Below are positions 14,901-23,825 of a stretch of 48,141 nt of DNA, piece by piece. A program made the translations under genes and the position numbers. Each line of letters begins with the position of its first letter. The stretch's first letter is position 1. The notes under the pieces were generated by a model that made no database searches, was not told the origin of the DNA, and saw nothing but the letters and a program-made list of their open reading frames with translations. Location: positions 1-48,141 of IMG/VR virus record IMGVR_UViG_3300021180_000018; one strand, given 5' to 3'. The stretch comes from a virus.

Positions 14901-16846
14901 GTGGGGTGTGTTCATTTGGTGGAGTGAATTCTCCAACTATAAATGGTATTTACGATGTAATTTACAATGTCACGGTCGGTGCATCTGTAGCTCCAACAAT
15001 CGTTCTTCCCGGCGTTCCTATAAACCAGCAAAGCGGAACAACCTATACTATTGGCGCGGCTAATACTTGGAATGACCGTGGCACCGCAATTCTAGCAAAC
15101 AATGTTGGGGCACAGACTTATACGATGGTAAACCCCTCAACTACCGGATTTGGGTTTAATTTCTTTTATGTAATTCGAAATGTCGGCACTGGAACGGTTA
15201 TAGAAAATGCTTCTGGGTTTACAGTTAATGGTGGAACATCTTTAGTTATACAGCCGGGAATGACTGTGTTTCACTGGTCTGATGGCGTAAATTATTTTGC
15301 TTCTCGTCTACCTGAACTTGGAGCTTTCGCGGATTGTCACGGGGCAGGTAACGCGGTACAATTCACAGCTTCAACGGGATTATTTAGTTGTGGTTCCTCT
15401 TCTTCTGGAGTTTCTTCTCTAACTGGAGATGCGGCGTTAATTACAAATAGTGGCTCAACTGGTGTTGTGACACTGACTCTCGGCACTGCCACCGCCAACA
15501 AAGTATGGGCAAATTGCACCGGGTCTACCGCCACTCCAACATACTGTTCAATAACCGATGCTATGTTAACGGCAGTAAGCCATGCTGCATTATTTAACAC
15601 AGCTAATACATGGACTGGTTTGCAAGATTTCTCCGAAGCTACTTGGAAAGTTCCCACAGGCGCTGGATTTACAGCTAGCGCAACTTCCATGCTTGGCTAC
15701 GATTCTACGGCTAAGTCTATGCACCTTTATATTAACAACGCCGATTCTATTGCTGCTGCTTTCACTACCGCTCCCGCCGGAAGCAAATGTTTACAATCTA
15801 GCGGCATAACGGGGCTAATTTCTGAAACTGCTGGAGCTTGCAACTCATCGTCTGCCCTGAGTTCGATAACTGCTGCTACTGGGGCAAATACTATTGCTAG
15901 TGGTAACAATGGTGCTCAGATTTGGAACTGGGCTTTGACTTCTAACCAAGTTGCTTTTACGTTTGGGGAAACCACGGCAGCAACATCAGGGACTCTAGGC
16001 AACCAATATATCACAAAAATCGCGACGTTGGCAGGTTCAACAGCCGTACCGTTTAATGTCAGCAATTCTCTTACTGGAACGCAAACTCTTCCGGCATTAT
16101 ATATCACCCCTACTTGGAATACCACTGGGGTTGTAGACGCGGCCCTGTTAGTTAATCCAACAAATACGGCATCTGGAACTGGCTCTCTTCTAGCTGACTT
16201 TCAGCTTGGAGGTACTAGTGAGTGGAAGGTGGATAAGGCCGGAAACTCAACACAAACAGGAAGTGGTCAATTTGGTGCGGCTACTTGCACTACGCTTGGA
16301 ACTGCTGGTGGATTCTGCGCGGCAGAAGGAACGGAGCCAACGAACGTAGCTGGAGCCACAACCTTAACACCAGATTCTACAACACATGAAATCATGGTGG
16401 CTACAAATGGCGCAAGCACTGCCACTCCCGGAATGCTTGTTCGTCGTCAACCTGGGGCAATTAGTTTAACGGGACAAACAGGCGCTATCACTACGGCAAC
16501 TTTATGTGCGGCATCTGCCGGGGCATGTAATATCGCGGGACAGTATCGAATTTCAGTTTATACAAATTCTCAAGCTGCCTGCGGTACAGCGGGGTCCATG
16601 ACGGTGAACTTGACATGGACAGACGAGACAGCAACCCACACAACCCAAACTTTGCCTCTAGATCAAGATGGTTCTAACACTTTTGGCAACAGCCTTACTC
16701 TTCAAGGAACAGCCCACAACGCAACAGGTACGGCCACCATTTGGACAAACGGAACAGTTATCCAATACGCAACTACTTATGTAGCTTGCACTGTTAGCGG
16801 AACTGGAACATATGGCCTACGCATCTCTGTTGAGAGATTGCAGTAA
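11990..16846 (+). CDS. Giant tail spike/fibre with signal-like N-terminus, 1618 aa
   Basis: Starts at GTG 11990, overlapping the previous TAG. The first residues (LKKLLLSLLILICPLSGLAQ) look like a signal peptide ending at GLAQ, unusual for a tail fibre. Near residue 215, NPNGVDIRFYGAHPVN matches the entry motif of pectate-lyase-3-like right-handed beta-helices used by depolymerising tail spikes. A long glycine/serine/threonine-rich middle and a glycine run (GGGGGG near residue 950) follow. The C-terminal part contains repeated T-G-N strands and ends in GLRISVERLQ. It probably forms a surface-binding trimer. An alternative is a secreted host-interaction protein. A palindrome lies in the signal peptide codons. 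Confidence 0.6.
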   Translation: MLKKLLLSLLILICPLSGLAQTSVTGTVVEGPLSVRPSVCTSGDLYFATDTFVLYQCGPSNTWTTIAGGQFAYSSANSASSITLSSSGNAFFDYALVGNVTSMSVASVGQTSGTIYGVQFCQPASVGTDTVVWPAVFNNPPIVLPGVNQCTSALFKLNGSGTWDNVSPNTVSAGSQGTLQMAGPNKTFVGSGLSESSSVLTNGDDNINRGPNPNGVDIRFYGAHPVNLNSGSLVSTCSINASSSTMTVGTAANITNLDGLACVGAGAAQTMTTPAAPTVVPSGAASLSGTGVLVNSPTGSTTYSYKISMCDIGYGCTAASSAATISNGLANLGMRGPTISTITNCTSGATNTFTCLVGSTAEMSAGMTVVIKGTTDDKEFGGVKQIASVVDGTHFTYLSGVDASRGISTTTATGGTVYYALGNKIVLPTPTGAGSFYLIYGRTTGVYNLIGVSLPANLGYSDATYNVWEDYGATMSGGMVLPWWAPTTAPSSPFNDMLVTKITNISGTTVMVATPASTTVTSAGMRPDNVPAILAAYNASFTFSGGGGMIYLPVVPEVPGTLQGFITSSYLNLQGAVSQASRLGLGGTLKFAGNWNGDLTLNPIASSAGGFGVQGHNQIFVQGAYPGIWRTGGSWNGTTISSVGNGYLLMFDTSQYMYLTNNAFSAGGTTDFMGVDVYRWPFSTLGFGTWWVNNVFASGMTQGDGQTLTPFVIIKNDNEVNMHYFPMSIKGMWFGQFPVGFVADLEMGEENQGPVMPVFSFYHAGGTAGGSVKIHNTVIDTGGYSIAADLTGISGLLGFPLTLENVSQGSGAPLITGNPFSSVSVISAAQTASNLIGQNINTTILGMGNNGSGGIAVPSVTQSAIISTGNITLTNNMGVLVQNGTGTITVDTTLGDGRGWDVVCQSGSCTLTVNAGTLSGNGAIGNIVIPTNQGVHVFLKGGNAFAYGLGGGGGGGCAPGGSANAFQYNGGGVCSFGGVNSPTINGIYDVIYNVTVGASVAPTIVLPGVPINQQSGTTYTIGAANTWNDRGTAILANNVGAQTYTMVNPSTTGFGFNFFYVIRNVGTGTVIENASGFTVNGGTSLVIQPGMTVFHWSDGVNYFASRLPELGAFADCHGAGNAVQFTASTGLFSCGSSSSGVSSLTGDAALITNSGSTGVVTLTLGTATANKVWANCTGSTATPTYCSITDAMLTAVSHAALFNTANTWTGLQDFSEATWKVPTGAGFTASATSMLGYDSTAKSMHLYINNADSIAAAFTTAPAGSKCLQSSGITGLISETAGACNSSSALSSITAATGANTIASGNNGAQIWNWALTSNQVAFTFGETTAATSGTLGNQYITKIATLAGSTAVPFNVSNSLTGTQTLPALYITPTWNTTGVVDAALLVNPTNTASGTGSLLADFQLGGTSEWKVDKAGNSTQTGSGQFGAATCTTLGTAGGFCAAEGTEPTNVAGATTLTPDSTTHEIMVATNGASTATPGMLVRRQPGAISLTGQTGAITTATLCAASAGACNIAGQYRISVYTNSQAACGTAGSMTVNLTWTDETATHTTQTLPLDQDGSNTFGNSLTLQGTAHNATGTATIWTNGTVIQYATTYVACTVSGTGTYGLRISVERLQ
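12030..12044 (-). repeat. Dispersed 15-bp palindrome GTCCATTATCTGGAC
   Basis: Perfect arms within the signal-peptide codons of the 1618-residue gene, read as CPLSG. Confidence 0.85.
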
Positions 16847-16848
16847 TT

Positions 16849-17595
16849 ATGAGAATGTTGCTAATACTGGCGATGCTATTTCAGGGACCTACAAAAGTAG
16901 CCCCAAATACAACGGTTGCTCCGAAAACTATCGTGTCTGGCGGAACTGTGTCGGCATTAGCCCCAACTATTGTATCTAGTTGCTCAGCGGCTGCTTTTTC
17001 GTTTAGTTCCAACTATTCGCTAACGCTTTGCTCAGTAAATGTTAATGACATCGTTGATTTTGAGGCATCTTCGCTATCGAATGGTGCAACAGAGACCGTT
17101 ACAGTAACGGGGACGTGCGTCGGAGCAGCGACTGTTATAGATGCTGGCCCAACCAATCAAGGCATCGTGGCGCAAACCGCGATCAAAGGACACATTACTA
17201 TTACTACTGGCGGATCGTGCAGCATTAATCATGTTTTTACTGGAGGGGGGGACGGAAACCTGTCGGCTACTGTTGTGCGCGGCTCCTCCGGCCTAGATGT
17301 AGTCTCAGCAATCAACAATCAAAGCGGGACAGGCGCAGGACCCAATATTGTCAATAGCGGGTCTGCTGTGACCTTGAATCACAACGATCTATGTGTAGCT
17401 GAAATGGTGGATGGTAATTACGATGGTGGTATGATAACCGCTGGAACTACTCTTGCATGGACGCTACTAGCCTCTGATCCTACGGCTCCCAACGGCGTTG
17501 AATCGTTCGCTCAGAACGGCGGAACACTGATTGCCACATTTGGAAATAGCGATACGGCGTATTCACAAACGGCGGTGTCATGCTACAAGCCATAA
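16849..17595 (+). CDS. Secreted beta-rich protein, 248 aa
   Basis: An N-terminal hydrophobic stretch (MRMLLILAMLF) resembles a signal peptide, followed by a TVAPKT.. linker and a beta-rich domain with several Cys residues (SSCSAAAF, LTLCSVNV, TGTCVG, GGSCSI) that could form disulfides. Disulfides fit an oxidising extracytoplasmic setting. Repeated G-T-V-N strands resemble bacterial surface proteins. It overlaps the next gene by 16 nt in a different frame, a longer overlap than elsewhere in the operon. Function unknown; grouped with the neighbouring secreted/tail proteins. Confidence 0.6.
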   Translation: MRMLLILAMLFQGPTKVAPNTTVAPKTIVSGGTVSALAPTIVSSCSAAAFSFSSNYSLTLCSVNVNDIVDFEASSLSNGATETVTVTGTCVGAATVIDAGPTNQGIVAQTAIKGHITITTGGSCSINHVFTGGGDGNLSATVVRGSSGLDVVSAINNQSGTGAGPNIVNSGSAVTLNHNDLCVAEMVDGNYDGGMITAGTTLAWTLLASDPTAPNGVESFAQNGGTLIATFGNSDTAYSQTAVSCYKP

Positions 17596-20500
17596 GACGA
17601 CTTTTTCTACTTGCGCTGCTATTCCCAATCGGACTGATAGCGCAGGGCTACTCCTATCAGAACTTTTCTCACGGCACACCGGGAGCGGCTCCAACAACCA
17701 CAGACCTTGCTGCCAGCATGTTCGGGACCATCGGAACTGGTACTTCTTGGAGCGTATCGAATAGTGCCTCTGCACTCACATACACCAGTTCTTCGAGTTG
17801 CACAGACGGCGGCCCGCAGGCGAAATTTCACAGCGGAAATTTCCTTCACTACAACACAACAAACGGCGCGGGCCATAATAATCAGTTCGTTCAGTTCTTC
17901 ATGCCCAATGAAGCCGGGGCGCTAGCTCAAGGCTTCTTCTGGTTCTGTACTACTGTGCCAGCCACGGCGGTATTCGGAACATCCTTCGATGGATTCCAGT
18001 TCATTTGCGGATTCTGCGGTTCCCGTCTTAGCAACTACGACAATCAAGGCGCTGGCCCTTATTTCACGACAGAGGGCGTGGCAGGTGTCCAGACAGTGCC
18101 ATTTAGTGTCGGGCAGACCGTAGGCGTGGCATGGCAGCAATTCAACGGAGCGCCGTGCGTAAACTTCTCCACCATAAATGCAGACCATAGCGATTGTACG
18201 CGCCTCCAACTCTTCGACCGCACCATGACCAAAATTGGAGAGATGTGGACCAATGGAGGCACGGGAGGAAATTGCACACCCGGTAGTTGTGACATCACCT
18301 TCGGAAATGGGAACGCTATAAACGTCTGCCCAGGTGGAGGAGCATGTCTCCCTTCGGGGTTCATGGTGGAATACTCCGATGTCTGGCTATGCGCTATCAA
18401 CTGTTCTAACACAGAGTTTCCCACCAATCCCTCGCCACCGTGGTTTGGTATTCTTACACCAGGGAGAGCAACAGATTTTACTCAAGCTGGATTTCCTGGT
18501 TCTACTCTTCCAGATGCCTCTTGGCCCCAATGTGTAACAACCGCCTGTAATGCTGTTACGACCGCTGGTGCTGCTGTTACTGATACACAAATAAACGCTG
18601 CTTTAGCTTCGGCTGGCGGAAGCAGCACTTATGTTCAGTTACCTGCTGGAACGCTATCTAGCATTGCGGGCCAGATAACGTTTCCAACTTCTGGATATGT
18701 GGTTCTTCGTGGCGCAGGCGCTAGTCAGACTATTTTGCCAGTTCCTTCCGGACTAAATCCTGGCTGTGCCGGGGCAGTTTTGCAGTCCTTTATTTGCGTT
18801 ATGACAAACGCAGCTAATAACGTCCAATCTCGCGGAACAGTGTTTAACTGGACTGCTGGGTATAATCAAGCCGCAACTTCGATTACCCTATCGGGAACTA
18901 CAGGCATCAATACTACTGCGTCTGCAACACCCACAATTATTGCTCTTGATCTCTGCGACACGGGTCTAAATACGGGAAACGGTTGCACAACCGGCACCAA
19001 TACAGACAACGGAAATTTATTCATTTGTACTTCTAGTTGGTCCTCTCCAAACGGCTGTGCAGTCCATAACGAGGGCGGGGACAACAACGTTCCTAATCGT
19101 GGACAAATAGAATTCCACACTGCCTCAGCAGTAAATTCTGGCACTGGTGTAGTCACTCTCAACTCTGGTTTGCTGATGCCTAATATAACTTCTGGGCGTA
19201 CTCCTCAAGCGTGGTTGATTCAACCAGTCCCTGAAGTAGGAGTAGAAAACCTTCGCGTAGACGGTGTAAACAATTCCGTAATCGGAGCGCTGATTGGTTT
19301 CGGTAACATCTATAAGGGTTGGGTGAGTGGTGTAGAAATATCCAATGCCCACCTATATGGCTTTAATTGCGTTCAGTGTTTCAATACGGTGTTTAAGGAC
19401 AACGTAGTGGACCACGTTACACAGGCCACCAATCCCTACGGTGTCCGGTTCGAGATCGCAGGTTTTGATCTCATCCAGAACAATATCATCCGGCAGGCTT
19501 CCACACCCTTTAGTTATGACGGTCCCGCAACTGGGAATGTGTTCGGGTACAACTACATTATCTGGGCGCGTTTTACAACTCTCAACAATTTGATGCAGGC
19601 ATCTGAAAATTACCACTCCGCCAATTACATGAATCTCGATGAGGGTAACACTGAATCTCAGAGTGATTGTGATGGCATTCATGCTACCTGCGGTCTTATC
19701 ACCCGCTATAGAAATCTTTTCACTGGATGGGAATCCCAACCCGGACAACCAGAAAACGGCGGGACCAACGGGATCGTAGATTCAACATTTGATCGAACTA
19801 ATAATAACGTAGCTAATCTTGTTGGTAGTGCAATTTATCATACAGGATATTTACAATCTGCTTCCTGCACAAATTATCAAAACTTTACTATCGTGGCGGG
19901 CGTACCTGCGGCTTGTGACGTTACAAACGATACTGGCGTTCCAACAGAAACCACTGTTTTTAACTCAACTCTTTATTGGGGAAATTACGACGTTAAGACT
20001 GCCGCCGTGCGTTATTGTGGAAACTCGCTTGATACAGGATGGTCTACAACTTGTTCTAGCGCATCAGAGTCCCCATCAACCTTTTCAACGTTTCCTAACT
20101 TTGTGCCCGTAATAGGAGATACCGCAATCGGTGAACCGGCGTATCCCGCTAGTCTGTATCTAACCGCAAAGCCCTCATGGTTTGGTTCTACACCGTTTCC
20201 TGTCATGGGTCCGGACGTAACAAGCGGGAATCTCGGGGTATGCACTGGAACAATTAATACGGTAGGTCAGTTTGCAGGTGTGGCCACAACTTCTTCGTCA
20301 CAATGTACAGGAACCACGTTGGCAACTGGATGGGCAGGACACGCTAATGCCAACCCCGCATTGAATTGCTATTTGAATGTGTTGGGTGGAGCACCAGATG
20401 GTTCTGGATCGGTAATCACTAACTTTAATGCCGCCTCTTGCTATGGAGGCGGACCAACCGCGCCCATCGCCACCTTCACTCCTTCTACCGTAGCTTTTGG

Positions 20501-20840
20501 TCTCATCCCCTTCGGTCTAACCGGGAATCCTATCACAGTAACACTCCAGAACACGGGGACGGCCAATCTAGTTGTTACCTCCGTGACTCCCAGCAGCGCA
20601 GTATTCACGCTCGTCAATAACACCTGCGGGACGAGTTTTACACTAACACCGTCGTCTTCTTGCACATTTCAGCTAACTGCAACTCCAGCAAGTGCCGCCC
20701 CGTTCTCAGGCAACATAACTTTCGCGGATAATGCAGGAAATCCTGATGTTCTTTCACTCAATGGCACAGGAAATGGAAACCCGGCAATTCAAGGTCTTAT
20801 GTTTGCACAATCAGTTATTATTACACAAGGAATAATTTAA
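17580..20840 (+). CDS. Beta-helix surface protein with choice-of-anchor D domain, 1086 aa
   Basis: A signal-like start (LFLLALLFPIGLIAQ) precedes a beta-sandwich region (about 20-270) with a jelly-roll look. A right-handed beta-helix follows (about 500-800: GVENLRVDG...IYKGWVSGVEISNAHLYGFNC, then N..FKDNVVDH and IQNNIIRQ), as in Pel/PbH1 repeats. The last ~100 residues (PSTVAFG.IPFG...TVTLQNTGTANLVV) match ASPM-SPD2-Hydin choice-of-anchor D domains, very common in Acidobacteriota extracellular proteins. I infer a carbohydrate-binding or cleaving adhesin carried by the phage. Whether it is a virion part or secreted is open. Confidence 0.65.
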   Translation: MLQAIRRLFLLALLFPIGLIAQGYSYQNFSHGTPGAAPTTTDLAASMFGTIGTGTSWSVSNSASALTYTSSSSCTDGGPQAKFHSGNFLHYNTTNGAGHNNQFVQFFMPNEAGALAQGFFWFCTTVPATAVFGTSFDGFQFICGFCGSRLSNYDNQGAGPYFTTEGVAGVQTVPFSVGQTVGVAWQQFNGAPCVNFSTINADHSDCTRLQLFDRTMTKIGEMWTNGGTGGNCTPGSCDITFGNGNAINVCPGGGACLPSGFMVEYSDVWLCAINCSNTEFPTNPSPPWFGILTPGRATDFTQAGFPGSTLPDASWPQCVTTACNAVTTAGAAVTDTQINAALASAGGSSTYVQLPAGTLSSIAGQITFPTSGYVVLRGAGASQTILPVPSGLNPGCAGAVLQSFICVMTNAANNVQSRGTVFNWTAGYNQAATSITLSGTTGINTTASATPTIIALDLCDTGLNTGNGCTTGTNTDNGNLFICTSSWSSPNGCAVHNEGGDNNVPNRGQIEFHTASAVNSGTGVVTLNSGLLMPNITSGRTPQAWLIQPVPEVGVENLRVDGVNNSVIGALIGFGNIYKGWVSGVEISNAHLYGFNCVQCFNTVFKDNVVDHVTQATNPYGVRFEIAGFDLIQNNIIRQASTPFSYDGPATGNVFGYNYIIWARFTTLNNLMQASENYHSANYMNLDEGNTESQSDCDGIHATCGLITRYRNLFTGWESQPGQPENGGTNGIVDSTFDRTNNNVANLVGSAIYHTGYLQSASCTNYQNFTIVAGVPAACDVTNDTGVPTETTVFNSTLYWGNYDVKTAAVRYCGNSLDTGWSTTCSSASESPSTFSTFPNFVPVIGDTAIGEPAYPASLYLTAKPSWFGSTPFPVMGPDVTSGNLGVCTGTINTVGQFAGVATTSSSQCTGTTLATGWAGHANANPALNCYLNVLGGAPDGSGSVITNFNAASCYGGGPTAPIATFTPSTVAFGLIPFGLTGNPITVTLQNTGTANLVVTSVTPSSAVFTLVNNTCGTSFTLTPSSSCTFQLTATPASAAPFSGNITFADNAGNPDVLSLNGTGNGNPAIQGLMFAQSVIITQGII

Positions 20841-21235
20841 TGAATAAAACAACAGTGATTATTCTAGTCCTAGCGGCTCTTCTTCTTGGTGGATTTGTTC
20901 GCAGCATGGCACAATCAATGCCGGTGTCTCTTATAGTCGCCCCTGCTGGCAGCACTTTGACAAATTGCGGAACTCCCATTATTCCTAGTTTGTGCGTTGT
21001 AGCCACTGGAGTTTATGTATGGCAGAACGCCACTCAGGGGTGGTTCTTGGCGGCCCCTGCTGCCGCGTCAAGCGGAATTCAATCCATCAAAGTTTGCAAC
21101 TTACCCGGAAACATCTGCAATACTCCACTAACTGGGTCTTCTATAACTTTAAACATTCCACAAACGGTTACGGTGACTGCGCCTGTTGTAACTTCAAATG
21201 TTACAGCCACAGCACCAACAGCAACTCTTCAATAG
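20840..21235 (+). CDS. Secreted small protein, 131 aa
   Basis: ATG overlaps the preceding TAA (TAATG). The hydrophobic N-terminus (TTVIILVLAALLLGGFV) is a signal peptide or anchor, followed by a Pro/Thr/Val-rich body with four Cys residues (LTNCGTPIIPSLCV, VCNLPGNICN) arranged like two disulfides. The C-terminus is a low-complexity TVTAPVVTSNVTATAPTAT stretch. It belongs to the same secreted-protein operon as the two genes upstream. No family recognised. Confidence 0.6.
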   Translation: MNKTTVIILVLAALLLGGFVRSMAQSMPVSLIVAPAGSTLTNCGTPIIPSLCVVATGVYVWQNATQGWFLAAPAAASSGIQSIKVCNLPGNICNTPLTGSSITLNIPQTVTVTAPVVTSNVTATAPTATLQ

Positions 21236-21243
21236 AAGGATAT

Positions 21244-21501
21244 ATGGCAGAAAAAGAAAAGAAAACTGAAAAGAAAAAACCCACTAAAAAAGGCAAGACG
21301 AAAACCATGCACATCCGTAAGGCAGATAGTGGTGGGTTCGTGGCAAATCACGACATGCTACCTGAAGAGATGGAAGGCAAGATGCAGCAGCCTCCTCCAC
21401 AAGAACATGTCCTCCCAGACCTTTCTGCGCTTCAAGATCATGTAGGTCAACACTTTGGACCTGAAGAAGAAGAACAAACTCAGCAACCAATGCCTCAGTA
21501 A
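21244..21501 (+). CDS. Basic/acidic low-complexity protein, 85 aa
   Basis: ATG 21244 follows agaaggat. The N-terminus is Lys-rich (EKEKKTEKKKPTKKGKTKT) and the C-terminus acidic and Gln/Pro-rich (GPEEEEQTQQPMPQ). The stop overlaps the terminase ATG (TAATG). Its size, charge segregation and position directly before the large terminase fit a small-terminase or packaging-accessory role, but there is no recognisable DNA-binding motif; this is positional inference only. Confidence 0.5.
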   Translation: MAEKEKKTEKKKPTKKGKTKTMHIRKADSGGFVANHDMLPEEMEGKMQQPPPQEHVLPDLSALQDHVGQHFGPEEEEQTQQPMPQ

Positions 21502-23357
21502 TGCGCGATTTATCCCACGACGAACTTTATGACAAAATGGTTCAGTTTCGGGACCTGTCTAAAAAGTCTACGCCGATGCCGTGGGAGCAGTTTTTAAAGA
21601 CTGATTTCTGCCAAGAAGTCCGCCGCCGGTCTAAAGCAGATTTATTCTTTCTGGCTAAATATCTTATCGGGTATGATAACCAGAAAAACGAATTGTTACT
21701 GGAACGGGTTCACCGCCGAGTTTGCGATCTATTTGTCCAGAAAATGGACGACAAATCCATAGCGGAACAAGACGAGCGTAAAGAACGGATGCTGCTCTAT
21801 CCCCGTGGTTGCTTCAAATCCACGTTAAACGGGATAGACGCAGTACAGTGGGTCTTAAACTTCCCCAATATCCGCATTCTGTTTATGACGGCGGATAAGG
21901 ATTTGTCCGAGACTTTTCTTAAAGAATTTAAAAGCCGGTTCATAGTAAAAGAACACGCCAGCTTTATGAATATATTCTTCCCGGAATTTTGCGTGGAAGA
22001 CACCAAGCTGGCCTTAGGAAATGTATCTACGTTTACAACTCCCGCCCGGACTAACGTGGATATCAGTGAACCAACGGTTACGGCCTCTTCGATTGATTCC
22101 ACACTGTCGGGCCATCACTATGACGTGTTGAAATCGGACGACGTTATTTCTAACCGTAATTCTGGCAGTGACGACCTGCTATTAAAGCTCTACAAAAACT
22201 TCTATATCAACAAAAAGACACTGATGCCTTACGGGTATCTGGATATAATCGGAACCCGGTACCACACTCTAGACCTGTACGGCAAAATTCTAGAAAACAA
22301 CGTCGGTGAAATCATCCACCTAAAAGACGAGGAAAGCGGACTGCTTCCGTCTTGGGAATACGTTGAGAATAAAGATTCTGGTCTTCAGATTGTAATTGGC
22401 CGAGCAATTGTTCCCCGAGCAGGAGTTTTAAAAGATATCAAGGAGCTTCTGGAAGAAGAAGCGATCCTTCTATTCCCGGAATATCTTACTTTCAAAAAAC
22501 TCCGCAAAGAGTGGCATGAAAATGAACCCGCGTCTGAAGGTCAGTACAACCAAAATCCACGGCCTAAAAGTACAACAACTTTTGATTTGCCTTTGCTTCA
22601 CAGACAGACTATTGACCACACCAAGATTCCTTATAGCGGGCCGATAACCATAACTTGGGACTTCGCTTTCAGCAAGAAAAAAGGCCGCGACTACTCAACT
22701 GGATGCGTAGTTAGATGGAACGATAAAGGTCAGGCATTTATTATTGATCTTATCCGAGATAAGTTTTCTCCGACTGATTTAGCCAAAGCTGTTGTGGACT
22801 TAACAAAAGACTGGCGACCACAGATAATCGGAATTGAAAAGTCTATGGGGGCGGATTTTTTAGAAGCAGAAATTGTTCGCCAAGCCCAAAATACGGGAAT
22901 ACCTGAAGTTATGTCCGTCTGCGGTCGGATAGACTGGTATAAACCAGATAACCAAAAAGACGCTAAAGCAATACGCATGGGGGCTTTACATCCTTGGTTA
23001 GTGGATAACCGGATGTTTTTTGCAAACTTCCTGCCTTATCTTGATGTGCTTTATAACGAGTTTCAAGACTGCATGGTTAGTCACCACCATGACGACATAC
23101 CTGATGTAATTTCCCAACAACCTAGATACGCCCCTAGAATTACACAGCTAATCCAGACTAAAGAGCTTTCATCGTATTCAGTAGAAGAAGCTTCGTTTAA
23201 TCTTCTGTTCATCCCCGGCACGGACGCGTTTGGTCAAGTCGGGTTTGCAAATCCTCAGTCACTACCAATAGTTCCGGTTCCTGTAGAGTCAGGCCCCGAG
23301 GCCGAATCAATGTACGAAGACGCTCCATCAATTCTTGGGGCCGGGCTTCGAGGTTAA
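21501..23357 (+). CDS. terL: Terminase large subunit
   Basis: 618 residues, normal for TerL. The N-terminal ATPase shows a Walker A variant LLYPRGCFKST (about residues 98-108) followed by a Walker B region around HYDVLKSDDVIS (about 209-220). The C-terminal RNase H-like nuclease is visible as ITWDFAFSKKKGRDYS (metal Asp near residue 387), then IIGIEKSMGADF with an acidic Glu, and the late HHHDDIPD carrying the last acidic pair. It packages DNA into proheads by docking on the portal. It is coupled to the upstream small gene. A perfect dispersed palindrome encodes VQKMD at about residues 79-83. Confidence 0.9.
   Translation: MRDLSHDELYDKMVQFRDLSKKSTPMPWEQFLKTDFCQEVRRRSKADLFFLAKYLIGYDNQKNELLLERVHRRVCDLFVQKMDDKSIAEQDERKERMLLYPRGCFKSTLNGIDAVQWVLNFPNIRILFMTADKDLSETFLKEFKSRFIVKEHASFMNIFFPEFCVEDTKLALGNVSTFTTPARTNVDISEPTVTASSIDSTLSGHHYDVLKSDDVISNRNSGSDDLLLKLYKNFYINKKTLMPYGYLDIIGTRYHTLDLYGKILENNVGEIIHLKDEESGLLPSWEYVENKDSGLQIVIGRAIVPRAGVLKDIKELLEEEAILLFPEYLTFKKLRKEWHENEPASEGQYNQNPRPKSTTTFDLPLLHRQTIDHTKIPYSGPITITWDFAFSKKKGRDYSTGCVVRWNDKGQAFIIDLIRDKFSPTDLAKAVVDLTKDWRPQIIGIEKSMGADFLEAEIVRQAQNTGIPEVMSVCGRIDWYKPDNQKDAKAIRMGALHPWLVDNRMFFANFLPYLDVLYNEFQDCMVSHHHDDIPDVISQQPRYAPRITQLIQTKELSSYSVEEASFNLLFIPGTDAFGQVGFANPQSLPIVPVPVESGPEAESMYEDAPSILGAGLRG
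21735..21749 (+). repeat. Dispersed 15-bp palindrome GTCCAGAAAATGGAC
   Basis: Perfect arms in terL, read as VQKMD. Confidence 0.9.
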
Positions 23358-23375
23358 TTTAATAAAGGAAATAAA

Positions 23376-23822
23376 ATGGCAAGTAGAAAACAAACATCAA
23401 TGGTAGATGGGCAAAACTCCGATGGAGGGCAGCGCGATTCTTTAGAATCCCAAACCCCTTCTCAAAAAGACCCTTACAAAGCTAAGGCGTCTGAATTCCC
23501 CGTTAAGAAAGTATCCGCCGCTCATGGACAATCTGAGGATAATTCTTCAGAACAGGATCAACTCGTTCCTTGGGATGGCAATAAGACTTCGCCTCGACAC
23601 GTAGAAATTCCGTCTGAAGGCGAATCGGATTCTATGGCCAGCCGCGAATCCGCAGTTGCCGGAAACTTTAAAGTTTCTCGTAACGCCGGAGAAAGTGGAG
23701 TCGCGCCGGTATCTCCCGGCATGGACTATGCGGTTAATCTTTCAACCGGACGCATTGAATGCGATGGTTACAAAGGAACCCGTGTTAAGGAAGTTGTAGA
23801 AGATTCCGTCTCCATCGGCTAA
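23376..23822 (+). CDS. Hypothetical hydrophilic protein, 148 aa
   Basis: Strong ribosome binding site (aaaggaaat). The protein is Ser/Asp/Glu/Lys-rich and probably disordered for the first ~100 residues, ending in a compact segment (YAVNLSTGRIECDGYKGTRV). Located between terL and the portal gene, with a 3-nt gap to the next ATG, so it is in the packaging operon. No family recognised; a portal or packaging accessory is possible. Confidence 0.6.
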   Translation: MASRKQTSMVDGQNSDGGQRDSLESQTPSQKDPYKAKASEFPVKKVSAAHGQSEDNSSEQDQLVPWDGNKTSPRHVEIPSEGESDSMASRESAVAGNFKVSRNAGESGVAPVSPGMDYAVNLSTGRIECDGYKGTRVKEVVEDSVSIG

Positions 23823-23825
23823 TAA